Numbered from the stretch's first letter, positions 26,275 through 34,574 are shown. The stretch is DNA of 64,000 nucleotides from Leptospira fainei serovar Hurstbridge str. BUT 6 (GCF_000306235.2 NZ_AKWZ02000002.1:515279-579278), one strand, 5' to 3'. Made by a program: numbers and translations. Notes: generated by a model from the sequence alone, not told the origin.

Positions 26275-27045
26275 TTAACGGACCCGAAACTTACGAACCG
26301 GAATCCCGTTTGCCCCTAAGAATTTCTTCGCTTCCAAGGGTGTTTGCTCCGTGAAGTGAAAGATACTAGCTGCTGCCACTGCTGATGCATGTCCTTCCTT
26401 AATTGCCTCGAGCATATGTTCGTAGTTTCCGGCGCCTCCGGAGGCAATCACCGGGATTTTTACCGCATCAGCGATTCTCCGAAGCATTGTTAAATCATAA
26501 CCAGTCATCGTACCATCCCGATCTACGGAAGTTACAAGCAACTCTCCAGCACCAAGCCTTTCCAAAGTTAAAGCCCATTCAATCGGATCTTTATCTATCT
26601 TGACCTTTCCCGAATGCGAGTAACAAATATAATCGCCCGGAGCTGCTTCTCCGAAATCGATGCTACCGACTATACATTGTGATCCGAATTTTTCAGCCGC
26701 TTCCGTTATAAGTTCCGGATAATCGAAAGCCGCTGAATTTATGCAAACTTTATCGGCTCCGGATAATAAGACCTTACGAATATCTGTGAGATTTTTTATT
26801 CCGCCGCCTACAGTTAACGGGACGAAGCACTCTTCGGAAAACTCGGCAACAGATTCATAATCTAATTCCCTGGCTTCACTCGTAGCGGTTATATCAACTA
26901 CAATGAGTTCATCGACTTCCCGCATATTATAAACTTTGATAGCAGGTAATATAGTATCTACCCGACGCCAGCTATTAAACTTTATTCCTTTAACAATGCC
27001 TACATTCTTCAGTAGCAAAGTCGGGATTATCCTAGTCTTTAACAT
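26275..27045 (-). CDS. hisF: HisF-like subunit dedicated to the amidotransferase
   Basis: TIM-barrel protein of the HisF family, but expected to work with the neighbouring HisH and PseA/WbpG homologues in making an acetamidino group, not in histidine synthesis. The first catalytic Asp of HisF (in the IIPCLDV segment) is replaced: the sequence reads IIPTLLLKN (about 7-15). The second Asp is kept (VGSIDFGE), as are GGGIKN, CINSAA, LVTSVDRDGT and ASGGAGNYEH. Loss of the first Asp also fits a non-histidine role. 256 residues. Confidence 0.85.
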   Translation of the reverse strand: MLKTRIIPTLLLKNVGIVKGIKFNSWRRVDTILPAIKVYNMREVDELIVVDITATSEARELDYESVAEFSEECFVPLTVGGGIKNLTDIRKVLLSGADKVCINSAAFDYPELITEAAEKFGSQCIVGSIDFGEAAPGDYICYSHSGKVKIDKDPIEWALTLERLGAGELLVTSVDRDGTMTGYDLTMLRRIADAVKIPVIASGGAGNYEHMLEAIKEGHASAVAAASIFHFTEQTPLEAKKFLGANGIPVRKFRVR

Positions 27046-27069
27046 ATTTTAATTTCGAGATTCCAAATT

Positions 27070-27681
27070 TTAATTAATATCTAGGAAGTTACGAATAACC
27101 TTAAATCCCAACTGACTACTTTTTTCCGGGTGAAACTGAACCCCCATTACGTTATCCTTCCGAACAACCGAAACAAAACCTTGACCATAAGGAGTAATTC
27201 CAACAATTGCATTTTCAGACGCGGGCTCGAAATGATAACTATGAACAAAATAAAAATCAGAATTATCGGGAATATCTACAAAAAGAGAATCATCTTTTTT
27301 ATACTTAACTTCGTTCCAGCCGACGTGCGGAATGCGAACGCCTGCCCCCTCATCGAGTTTTTTAACCTCGCCGGAGATCAAGCCCAAACCATCACTTTTC
27401 CGTACTTCATAACCGGTATCGGCTAAAAGCTGCATTCCTAAGCAAATTCCTAATAGAGGAATACCGTCGGCAACGACATGTTCGATCGCTTGATCGAATT
27501 TCCTCTCTCTCAGATTATTAATTCCGTCAGGAAAAGCCCCAACTCCTGGCAAAACGATATGGGTTGCTCTTTTCAAATCTAAAGGGTTATCCGAAATTTC
27601 CGCAGATGCCCCGCATTCCTGAAAAGCCCTCAATACAGACGAGAGATTTCCCATTCCATAATCGATTATTATGACGTTCAT
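27070..27681 (-). CDS. hisH: HisH-like glutamine amidotransferase subunit
   Basis: Class I glutaminase that would release ammonia from glutamine and pass it through the HisF-like barrel to the sugar amidotransferase. IDYGMGNLSSV at the N-terminus, GVGAFPDG, the nucleophile elbow LGICLGMQLL with its cysteine, and VQFHPEKS with the catalytic His-Glu. 203 residues, normal length and apparently catalytically intact. Located between hisF and the PseA/WbpG homologue. Confidence 0.9.
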   Translation of the reverse strand: MNVIIIDYGMGNLSSVLRAFQECGASAEISDNPLDLKRATHIVLPGVGAFPDGINNLRERKFDQAIEHVVADGIPLLGICLGMQLLADTGYEVRKSDGLGLISGEVKKLDEGAGVRIPHVGWNEVKYKKDDSLFVDIPDNSDFYFVHSYHFEPASENAIVGITPYGQGFVSVVRKDNVMGVQFHPEKSSQLGFKVIRNFLDIN

Positions 27682-27706
27682 CTTTTCAATCGACCTAGCT
27701 TATTTG

Positions 27707-28861
27707 TTAATCCAGGTTATCATAATTAACCTTTGTAAGATTCATTTCCTTATCTTTAATTAGGTTTCCTCGGGAATCTTTTAAAAAGAGCTTTTTATTC
27801 GTAAATTTATCGGCAACACGTACAAACTCATCCACAGTCATACCGAGCGGTTTTAAAATCTCGGAGAGCGGCCTATCCAAATAAGTTGAAGGAAACTTTC
27901 CGTCATGCTTCGATACGAGATAAATCCCGTCCTCCCTCGTCAATCGGCCCCTTCGAATATGCAAAGAAGCGTGATCGCTTGCTCTTCCGAAGCCGAACTT
28001 AATAAACTTAAAAAATTCATGGATAGCCGTCTGATAATTATCCAAATTTTCGTAATTTACGATCGAACCTTCAGTAACCTTGTACCAAGTTTGAAATCCG
28101 TGCGCCTGAGCTAAAAGTGAATTCGAATAGCCGTCCCAGGGAAGATAGTAACCTAAAAATAAACCCGTGACACCAACCTTCCTTAGGTCATCGTCCGTCG
28201 GGTACGTGTACGGTATCAAATCTTTCTGCGCGATGCCGTCAATTCCGACCAAATCCGAAACTCTAAGACCAAGAAGACCTCCGAACTCCTCCAACCATCT
28301 ACGATCCAAGACATTTCTATCTGAGTCGGCGGCGGGTCCGCCATATTCGTTCTGAGAGTTCTCGCCCCAAATAATTAGAGGAATATTATACTGAACTGCA
28401 ACTCTTACCGGAATCGTAAAAATACTTACGTGCTCGGGCCAAGAAATGTCGCCGACCTTCGTTAAGCCTATGTAGTTTAGTTTAGCCCTAACTCTAGGAT
28501 TAGGGGAAAACTCCAAGTAATCGACTCCTAGCTGCTTAATGTTTTCTATATTTTTTCTTCCAATTTCCGTTAGGTCGCAAGTAGAAGCCGTAACGCAAAG
28601 CGGATTCATTCCGAGTTGTAATAAGCGAACGACCTGAAAAGTACTGTCCTTTCCCCCACTAACCGGAACTATGCAATCCCAATTGGATGAATCCTTGGAG
28701 CGGTATTTATTCAAAAGTACCATAAGCTCTTCTTTACGAAGATCCCAATTTACGACCTTGCGATTTTCGTAACTTCGACATGCATTACATATGCCTTCTT
28801 CATCAAGAAAAAGGTTCGGCTTTGTATCGGGCATTACGCATCTTCTGCAATACTTGATCAT
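27707..28861 (-). CDS. pseA: N-acetyl sugar amidotransferase, PseA/WbpG type
   Basis: Predicted to convert an N-acetyl group on a nonulosonate or UDP-sugar into an acetamidino group, with ammonia from HisH through HisF. N-terminal zinc-type cysteines (CRRCVMPDT at 5-13, then CNAC). ATP-pyrophosphatase loop VPVSGGKDSTFQ (about 65-76). WGENSQNEYGG and GYYLPWDGYSN follow. 384 residues, standard for the TIGR03573 group. In Campylobacter the related enzyme makes the acetamidino form of pseudaminic acid; here the exact substrate is inferred from the cassette. Confidence 0.85.
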   Translation of the reverse strand: MIKYCRRCVMPDTKPNLFLDEEGICNACRSYENRKVVNWDLRKEELMVLLNKYRSKDSSNWDCIVPVSGGKDSTFQVVRLLQLGMNPLCVTASTCDLTEIGRKNIENIKQLGVDYLEFSPNPRVRAKLNYIGLTKVGDISWPEHVSIFTIPVRVAVQYNIPLIIWGENSQNEYGGPAADSDRNVLDRRWLEEFGGLLGLRVSDLVGIDGIAQKDLIPYTYPTDDDLRKVGVTGLFLGYYLPWDGYSNSLLAQAHGFQTWYKVTEGSIVNYENLDNYQTAIHEFFKFIKFGFGRASDHASLHIRRGRLTREDGIYLVSKHDGKFPSTYLDRPLSEILKPLGMTVDEFVRVADKFTNKKLFLKDSRGNLIKDKEMNLTKVNYDNLD

Positions 28862-28871
28862 TGATTATCCT

Positions 28872-29603
28872 TTATAGTTTTTTCTGAATAACATGTTCAT
28901 TGATCTTTAAATGCTCAGGGAACTCGTTGAGAAAATTTATAATTTCATCAATTCCAAATTCATGATTCTTGGGGTAAAGAGCTTCGATTATAACTTTAAT
29001 CAACTGAAAGTCTTCAGGTGTATCAACAGTTAATCTAAAATTGCTATTATCAATCGAACTAACTATGCTCTTTAACCTGAACTTGTCAGGATTAGCGTAA
29101 ATGTAGGCGGTAACATGCTCTCTATGAGCAGGTTCTCTCGCTTCTAGATGAGCTCTAGTTAAAGCTTCATATGAGAAAATTTCCGTATCCATCCCGCGAG
29201 GATAGCTCCGTTCCAAGGAATTGGAAGCATAATCGATTGAATTTTTGGATTCTAAGTAAGATTTGATGACCTTACTAACGATCCCCGGATCGATAACGGG
29301 ACAATCCGAAGTTACCCGGATAATATCGTTCAAACCGAAATAAGTAGCTGCTTCATAATAACGGGAAAGAACATCGATCTCCGATCCCCGATAATAAGGA
29401 ACATCCAGTTTCTTACACAATTCAACGACAGGAAGATCGGTCTCGTTAATCGTAGTCGCAATTACGATTCCATCCGCTTCCTTCACCCTTCGCAAACGTT
29501 CTACTTGATATTCGAGCAGAGGTTTATTTAATATTTCTTTCAGAATCTTCCCCGGAAGCCTAGAGGAAGTCATTCTAGCTTGGATTACAAATGCGGTCTT
29601 CAT
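28872..29603 (-). CDS. pseF: CMP-pseudaminic acid synthetase candidate, PseF/SpsF type
   Basis: Nucleotidyltransferase expected to activate pseudaminic acid with CTP. FVIQARMTSSRLPGKIL (5-21) is the SpsF-type signature with the nucleotide-binding Arg and Lys, followed by RVTSDCPVIDP and the YPRGMDTEIFSYEAL segment. 243 residues. Overlaps pseC by 4 nt. Homologues act as CMP-nonulosonate synthetases in some Pse pathways; the position completes the Pse set, and that supports the role. Confidence 0.8.
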   Translation of the reverse strand: MKTAFVIQARMTSSRLPGKILKEILNKPLLEYQVERLRRVKEADGIVIATTINETDLPVVELCKKLDVPYYRGSEIDVLSRYYEAATYFGLNDIIRVTSDCPVIDPGIVSKVIKSYLESKNSIDYASNSLERSYPRGMDTEIFSYEALTRAHLEAREPAHREHVTAYIYANPDKFRLKSIVSSIDNSNFRLTVDTPEDFQLIKVIIEALYPKNHEFGIDEIINFLNEFPEHLKINEHVIQKKL

Positions 29604-30757
29604 TTTAGCAGCAAATTTCGGATCATCTCTACGACGTATAGTTGCTCTTCGTGCGTCAAATCATAATAGATGGGAAGGCTAACAACAGATTCATAATATT
29701 CTTCCGCTTCCGGAAAATCCCCTAACTTAAAACCCAATTTTTGATAATAGGGCTGACGATGAACGGGAATATAATGGACCTGAACTCCCACCCCGAGACG
29801 TCGTAACTCATCGAAAAATTGTTTACGGCCGATTTTTGCGTCCTTCGATAATTTAATCGGATAGAGATGCAATGCAGAATTGACTCCAGGACTACGATAA
29901 GGTGTGACCACCGGCAATCCATCCAGCAGCTTATCGTAATTCTCAGCTATTCTATGTCTTTTTTCAATAAAGCTTTCAAGTCTTGCGAATTGACTAATAC
30001 CTAACGCCGCTTGTATGTCAGTCATCCTATAGTTAAAACCAAGCTCAAGTTGCTGATAATACCAGCCCCCTTCCGATTCGGAAACCATAAGATCAGGATT
30101 TCGGCTAATTCCATGCGATCGCAGTAACGATAATTTCTCATGTAAATGCTTTGAGTTGGTTGTAAGCATTCCACCCTCTCCTGTCGTAATTATCTTAACC
30201 GGATGAAAGCTAAACACTGTTATATCAGAATATTTGCAATTTCCGATAAACTGGCCCAAATATTTTCCGCCAATCGCATGGGACCCATCCTCAATAATCT
30301 TAAATCCGTATTGCTTACTAAGTTCCGAAATCTCTTCCATGTCGCAAGATTGACCCGCAAAATGCACTGGAATCACAACTTTAGGTAATCTATTCTTATT
30401 TCTCGCTTCAATAAGTTTTAATCTAAGCTTATCAACGTCCATATTGTACGTCTTAGGATTGATATCGACGAATCCAATTTTAGCTCCACAGTATAAGGCG
30501 CAATTCGCAGAAGCCACGAAGGTATTCGGAGAAGTCCACACTTCGTCGCCTGCCCCAACTTCAAGAGCTAAACAAGCGATATGAAGAGCTGCGGTTGCAT
30601 TGGACACCGCTAATGCATATTGCGATCCACAATATTCAGAAACAGTTTTTTCAAACTGATCGATAGTTGGTCCTTGTGTAATGAAATCGGACTTTAAAAT
30701 CTGGATTACCGAATCGATATCGGCTTGTGTTATATTTTGCCTACCATAAGGAATCAT
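29600..30757 (-). CDS. pseC: UDP-4-keto-sugar aminotransferase PseC
   Basis: PLP-dependent enzyme making UDP-4-amino-4,6-dideoxy-beta-L-AltNAc from the PseB product. Start taken at the ATG 30755-30757, which overlaps the pseB stop (ATGA); a longer frame runs 63 nt into pseB and its added residues look non-native. MIPYGRQNITQADID is the usual PseC beginning. IIEDGSHAIGGKY carries the PLP Asp and SFHPVKIITTGEGGML the Schiff-base lysine. 385 residues, typical. Confidence 0.92.
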   Translation of the reverse strand: MIPYGRQNITQADIDSVIQILKSDFITQGPTIDQFEKTVSEYCGSQYALAVSNATAALHIACLALEVGAGDEVWTSPNTFVASANCALYCGAKIGFVDINPKTYNMDVDKLRLKLIEARNKNRLPKVVIPVHFAGQSCDMEEISELSKQYGFKIIEDGSHAIGGKYLGQFIGNCKYSDITVFSFHPVKIITTGEGGMLTTNSKHLHEKLSLLRSHGISRNPDLMVSESEGGWYYQQLELGFNYRMTDIQAALGISQFARLESFIEKRHRIAENYDKLLDGLPVVTPYRSPGVNSALHLYPIKLSKDAKIGRKQFFDELRRLGVGVQVHYIPVHRQPYYQKLGFKLGDFPEAEEYYESVVSLPIYYDLTHEEQLYVVEMIRNLLLK

Positions 30758-31764
30758 ACGTGAAATGCCGGATCTACATGCTCGACAATCAACTTTCGGA
30801 TCTGCTCGACGGTAAGCCAATCTTCATTCAAACCGCTACTGTAGCGAAAATCCTTCGTACAATATTCTCCGTTAAATTTCTTTTTAAATTCATTGATACT
30901 CCAAAGCTCCACGGAAGGGAGAATAACGAAATAATCTTTAAATTCGATTGTACTCATTCCGTCAGTTTCCGTTATCATTTCTTCGTGAAGTTTTTCTCCG
31001 GGCCGTATGCCCACTACTTTTTGTTCACAATTCGGCCCGATCGCTTCTGCTACGACTTTGATATTGTAACTCGGAATCTTGGGTACAAAAATTTCGCCAC
31101 CCCACATACTTTCCAGAGCATATAGAACCAAATCGACTCCTTCCTCAAGAGTAATATTAAAGCGGGTCATTCTTTCATCGGTTATGGGCAGTACGCCTTC
31201 CGATCTTTTTTTCAAAAAGAACGGAATCACACTTCCCCTACTACCCATCACGTTTCCGTAACGAACGACGGAAAATCGAATATCATGTTTTCCTTTATAG
31301 TTATTTGCAGCTACAAACAACTTATCCGAACAAAGCTTAGTGGCGCCATAAAGATTGATCGGTGCCGCAGCCTTATCGGTACTTAATGCTACGACTTGCT
31401 TAACTCCGGAATCCATTGCGGCATCGATGACGTTTTGAGAACCCAAAATATTGGTTTTTATTGCCTCAAAAGGATTATATTCGGCGGCCGGAACTTGTTT
31501 AAGAGCCGCAGCATGCACTACAACATTTATACCTTCCATCGCACGCATCAACCTATCCTTATCCCGAATATCGCCGATAAAATATCTCATCTGAGGATAT
31601 TTGGACTCAGGAATTTCCTGTTGCATTTCGAACTGCTTCAACTCGTCACGAGAGAACACAACAAGCCTTTTCAAATTCGGATATTTAGACAGGACAGTCT
31701 GTATAAATTTTTTCCCGAACGAACCAGTCCCTCCAGTTACTAAAATAGATAAGTTATTCAACAT
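30754..31764 (-). CDS. pseB: UDP-GlcNAc 4,6-dehydratase (inverting) PseB
   Basis: First enzyme of pseudaminic acid synthesis: 4,6-dehydration and C5 inversion of UDP-GlcNAc. Short-chain dehydrogenase with GGTGSFG (11-17), AALKQVPAAEYNPFEAIKTN, the STDKAAAPINLYGATK catalytic segment (Asp-Lys and YxxxK) and RYGNVMGSRGSVIPFF, all characteristic of PseB/FlaA1. 336 residues. First of the cassette and 42 nt after wzm. Confidence 0.93.
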   Translation of the reverse strand: MLNNLSILVTGGTGSFGKKFIQTVLSKYPNLKRLVVFSRDELKQFEMQQEIPESKYPQMRYFIGDIRDKDRLMRAMEGINVVVHAAALKQVPAAEYNPFEAIKTNILGSQNVIDAAMDSGVKQVVALSTDKAAAPINLYGATKLCSDKLFVAANNYKGKHDIRFSVVRYGNVMGSRGSVIPFFLKKRSEGVLPITDERMTRFNITLEEGVDLVLYALESMWGGEIFVPKIPSYNIKVVAEAIGPNCEQKVVGIRPGEKLHEEMITETDGMSTIEFKDYFVILPSVELWSINEFKKKFNGEYCTKDFRYSSGLNEDWLTVEQIRKLIVEHVDPAFHV

Positions 31765-31806
31765 TTATATTATCCTTACATTATATATCAGACATGCATC
31801 GCAAAA

Positions 31807-32691
31807 TCAAACGGTATCGACAAAATCCCTTTCTGCCCGCGAAAAGATCACGATACCTATGAAAAAAACCAAAACAGTAATAATCCAGCTTTGCGCCCAG
31901 GCATAAAGATCCAAATGTCCATGCCCTAAAAAGGAGAATCGAAAATTTTCAATCAAATTAGCCATGGGATTTAAATTATACAAAAGCTTAAATTGCTCAG
32001 GAACAAGCGATAAAGGGTATACAACTGGCGTTGCGTACATCCAAAGCTGAACCCCGAATGCCACAAGAAGCGATAGATCTCTGTATTTGGTAGTCATAGA
32101 AGAGACCATAACTCCAAATCCTAAACCTAGAATTGCGATTTGGAGAATAAAAATCGGAAGCAAAATTACGGACCATTGCATTTCTAGTGTTGCGCCTTTA
32201 AGAATAAAGTAAAAATAAAATGCTAAAAAGGTAGCAAACTGAATCGCGAATTTAATAAGACTACTGACTACTATCGAAACCGGGACTGCCAACCGAGGAA
32301 AGTAAACTTTGCTAAAAATCCCTGCATTAGCCACAAAGGTATTCGAAGTAGCAATCAGGCAATCAGCAAAATAACTCCAAAGGACAGTGCCGGATAAATA
32401 AAAAATAAAATGCGGCACTCCGTCCGTCGAAACGTTGGCAATTTTACCAAAAATTATCGTATAAATCACGGTAGAAGCCAATGGCTGCACTATATACCAT
32501 AGAGGCCCAAGAATAGTCTGCTTATAAAGGGAAATAAAATCCCTTTTAACAAATAAGAATATTAGATCCTTATAATTCCAAAGATCGGCCAAGTGCAATG
32601 AAAACAACCCTTCTTTCGGACGAATGACCAAATCCCATTTTTGATCAACGACCTCCGGCTTCCCGAATTTCTGTATAATGTTACTTATCAT
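31807..32691 (-). CDS. wzm: Polysaccharide ABC exporter permease Wzm
   Basis: Inner-membrane permease of the ABC-2 type O-polysaccharide exporter. LIFLFVKRDFISLYKQTILGPLWYIVQPL (read in parts: FVKRDF near 48, LGPLWYI near 62) is the typical amphipathic start. Six hydrophobic segments follow, ending VLVFFIGIVIFSRAERDFVDTV. 294 residues, normal. Pairs with Wzt at 22431-23717. The absence of Wzx/Wzy genes in the window fits an ABC-transporter-dependent pathway. Confidence 0.92.
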   Translation of the reverse strand: MISNIIQKFGKPEVVDQKWDLVIRPKEGLFSLHLADLWNYKDLIFLFVKRDFISLYKQTILGPLWYIVQPLASTVIYTIIFGKIANVSTDGVPHFIFYLSGTVLWSYFADCLIATSNTFVANAGIFSKVYFPRLAVPVSIVVSSLIKFAIQFATFLAFYFYFILKGATLEMQWSVILLPIFILQIAILGLGFGVMVSSMTTKYRDLSLLVAFGVQLWMYATPVVYPLSLVPEQFKLLYNLNPMANLIENFRFSFLGHGHLDLYAWAQSWIITVLVFFIGIVIFSRAERDFVDTV

Positions 32692-32734
32692 CCATTTTCC
32701 TAAAATACACTGTCGTCAATTTGAGATTGCAAAA

Positions 32735-33088
32735 TTACTGCCCATCTGATATCCGCGCATCATTTTCGGTTAGACCTTCTTCCCCGATTCCCAATTTTTC
32801 CAACTCTTCCCTAAGCTCTTCATATTCCCTTTTTTTAATGGAATAGTAAGTAAGAGTTAACTTGATTTTTTCTTCAAGACCCGCGGGGGTAAGAATGTAA
32901 GCATAGGCCAACTTATTCTTACTGTTTTTAAAGTTTTTAGCTTTAATCCAACCTTTCTCAAGAAGCGCTTTAAGACAATAATTGGTCTTACCTAAGCTAA
33001 TCCCGAGCGCATTAGCCAGATCTCTTTGATTAAAGTCCGGACGATCTTCGATCAGTTTTAAAATTTTATGCCTGAGTTCGTCGGTCAT
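32735..33088 (-). CDS. EPS-associated MarR-type transcriptional regulator
   Basis: 117-residue winged helix protein of the MarR-like EPS-associated group (TIGR04176). Helix-turn-helix region [30 protein letters not shown] (positions about 19-48, given in parts here: [24 protein letters not shown]). The wing is followed by a coiled-coil-like C-terminal helix ([20 protein letters not shown]). First gene of the polysaccharide operon, 44 nt before wzm, so it is a likely regulator of it. In Leptospira such a gene marks the rfb locus boundary. Confidence 0.85.
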   Translation of the reverse strand: MTDELRHKILKLIEDRPDFNQRDLANALGISLGKTNYCLKALLEKGWIKAKNFKNSKNKLAYAYILTPAGLEEKIKLTLTYYSIKKREYEELREELEKLGIGEEGLTENDARISDGQ

Positions 33089-33354
33089 TGAATTTGCAAA
33101 AGGGAAATTCCCCTGAAGACTTGAAAGAAAACGCAGTTAGGAATGACGGTTCCGTAGAAAAGAACGCCTAGATGTAGCTTCGCCCCTTGGGTCCCATTCC
33201 GGTTAAATCGAGTCCAGTAAATTGCGTAAAAGAGGAGTGTCAAGAATTTTGTTCAAGAATTGAACGGACCAAAAAGGCCTAAATGGCAGAAATTCAAGCA
33301 AAATCAAATTTTTGCTTTGCCTACTGGATAGTTGGTCCTGCGAGGTAACCCGTT

Positions 33355-33467
33355 GTGGGAGTTCCCCAAAGGCTCCTTTCAGAAAATAGATTGCCAGCCT
33401 GCAAATTTTGTGAAATGGAGCACGGGTACCGCCGCTCCGCTCCGGCCCCCGCCCAGGAAGGGCGGGG
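33355..33467 (+). repeat. Copy A of a dispersed intergenic element
   Basis: Begins with GTGGGAGTTCC (33355-33365); about 90 nt later comes GGTACCGCCG and a GC-rich hairpin, CCCCGCCC AGGAA GGGCGGGG (33447-33467, 8-bp stem). The hairpin core matches copy C near 60262-60290 in reverse orientation with about one mismatch over 24 nt. The two-part layout recurs in copy B at 60352-60485. Function unknown; no U-run follows, so it is not a standard terminator. Confidence 0.65.
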
Positions 33468-33533
33468 AGCAACCTTGCCGAAACCAAATCTTACCGCAAA
33501 TCGCATATCGCCAATCCGTTTGCAAATCAACAA

Positions 33534-33560
33534 TTGGCACTTTTTTAGAATGATTGCTAA
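33534..33560 (+). promoter_or_regulatory. Second, degenerate CIRCE-like operator
   Basis: TTGGCACTT, exactly 9 nt, GATTGCTAA. Compared with the CIRCE consensus TTAGCACTC-N9-GAGTGCTAA it differs at three arm positions but keeps the spacing. It starts 61 nt upstream of the better copy. May be a weaker HrcA site. Confidence 0.45.
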
Positions 33561-33594
33561 ATTTTATAAAAAAAATTTGGAACCTTTTTAAAAA

Positions 33595-33621
33595 TTGGCA
33601 CTCTATATATATGAGTGCCAG
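33595..33621 (+). promoter_or_regulatory. CIRCE operator (HrcA site)
   Basis: TTGGCACTC, 9-nt A/T spacer, GAGTGCCAG: arms complementary at 8 of 9 positions and matching the CIRCE consensus. It lies 20 nt before the hsp20 start, and the spacer itself contains a TATATAT stretch that could serve as a -10 region. Predicts HrcA repression of both small heat-shock genes. Confidence 0.88.
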
Positions 33622-33640
33622 AGCACAGGAGAATTTAGAA

Positions 33641-34060
33641 ATGAGACATCAAGTCGACCTTTTCCATGAAATGCGCAGAATGCAAAACCGAATTCATAAC
33701 CTATTTGATCCCGTCTGGGAAGGTGGTCGTGCATTTCCCGCATTAAACGTTTATTCAAACGGCGATCGGATCACCGTCACCGCGGAAGTACCGGGCTTAC
33801 GTCCTGAAGATTTGGAAATTACCGTCGCTCATAATTTGCTTACCATACATGGTGAGATCAAAGATCCGGCCCAAGAAACAGGAACGAAACCTCGTAAATT
33901 GGAACGATCTCGCGGAAAATTCAAACGGACTCTCGAATTGCCGGTCGCCGTCGATTCGGAGAAGGTACAGGCAACTGTCAAGGATGGAGTTCTTACGTTG
34001 ACACTTCCCGTCCAAGAGAGTGAAAAGCCGAGAAAAATCAAAATCGAAACCCAGGCCTAA
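33641..34060 (+). CDS. Small heat-shock protein, Hsp20 family (first)
   Basis: ATP-independent holdase chaperone. Start set at ATG 33641 because AGGAG (33627-33631) precedes it by 9 nt and the CIRCE operator lies just upstream; a longer frame to 33554 would bury the operator in coding sequence. 139 residues. Alpha-crystallin domain runs from about 45 (ALNVYSNGDRITVTAEVPGL) to the conserved DGVLTLTLP, with a C-terminal KPRKIKIE tail holding an I-x-I anchor. Precedes a second hsp20 by 18 nt, so both are probably cotranscribed. Confidence 0.93.
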   Translation: MRHQVDLFHEMRRMQNRIHNLFDPVWEGGRAFPALNVYSNGDRITVTAEVPGLRPEDLEITVAHNLLTIHGEIKDPAQETGTKPRKLERSRGKFKRTLELPVAVDSEKVQATVKDGVLTLTLPVQESEKPRKIKIETQA

Positions 34061-34078
34061 TCAGGAGGAAAGATTAAA

Positions 34079-34489
34079 ATGAGCGTTGAAGAAGTTACAA
34101 AAACTCAAGAAACAACAACCGATAATAGCAAATCGGATGTCGCTAAGAACGAAAAGAATCGTAAGCCGATTTATACGCCGGCGACCGACGTTTACTCCGA
34201 CGATGAAAAATATCTCCTTGTCCTCGATCTTCCCGGCGTCAAGGAAAGCGATCTTGAGATCAGTTTAGAAAAAGATGAACTCAAGATAATCGGTAGAACT
34301 TCCCACATAGAGACCGAAGGCGATCTTCGATATTCCGAATATAGAACGGGAGATTACCGTAGAAGCTTCGCGATTTCAGAACCGTTAGATGAGGAGAAGA
34401 TATCCGCGGTCCTTTCAAACGGAATTTTGAAAGTCACTCTTCCGCGGCGTAAGCCCTCGACTAAAAAAATCGAAGTTAGAACAAACTAG
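34079..34489 (+). CDS. Small heat-shock protein, Hsp20 family (second)
   Basis: Second holdase of the pair, 136 residues, with AGGAGG about 10 nt before its ATG. Lysine/asparagine-rich N-terminus, then the alpha-crystallin domain (PATDVYSDDEKYLLVLDLPG, ending SNGILKVTLPRRKPSTKKIEVR). Differs clearly from its neighbour; paired Hsp20s often form mixed oligomers, which is possible here. Shares the CIRCE-controlled promoter. Confidence 0.93.
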   Translation: MSVEEVTKTQETTTDNSKSDVAKNEKNRKPIYTPATDVYSDDEKYLLVLDLPGVKESDLEISLEKDELKIIGRTSHIETEGDLRYSEYRTGDYRRSFAISEPLDEEKISAVLSNGILKVTLPRRKPSTKKIEVRTN

Positions 34490-34543
34490 AACGAACTTCT
34501 CCACCTGAATCGAACGAGCCATGCTCTGTTCAAACCGATTTTC

Positions 34544-34574
34544 CCCGGAGGCTTGCACTCCGGGATTTTTTTTT
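34544..34574 (+). terminator. Rho-independent terminator after the hsp20 genes
   Basis: CCCGGAG, 7-nt loop, CTCCGGG, then A and nine T. Perfect 7-bp stem and U-run, 55 nt after the second hsp20 stop. Confidence 0.88.

Larger units (their letters stand above)
33089..33640. other. Intergenic region between the polysaccharide operon and the hsp20 genes
   Basis: About 550 nt without a convincing gene; frames here are short and low-quality. It must contain the promoters of the leftward polysaccharide operon and the rightward heat-shock genes. It holds a direct repeat (TCAAGAATT twice near 33238-33260), the GTGGGAGTTCC module, a GC-rich hairpin element and two CIRCE-like operators, each listed separately. 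Confidence 0.6.

Noticed and set aside
30727..31125. Plus-strand frame of 132 codons
   Set aside because: Antisense to pseB/pseC, which carry all family motifs.
33238..33260. Direct repeat TCAAGAATT as a CRISPR or iteron
   Set aside because: Only two copies, 15 nt apart, with no further units.
33203..33591. Overlapping short frames on both strands in the hsp20 upstream region
   Set aside because: They are produced by the GC-rich dispersed element and the operator region; none has a ribosome site or a recognisable product.
33554..33640. Longer N-terminus for the first Hsp20
   Set aside because: It would place the CIRCE operator inside the gene; AGGAG at 33627 points to the ATG at 33641.
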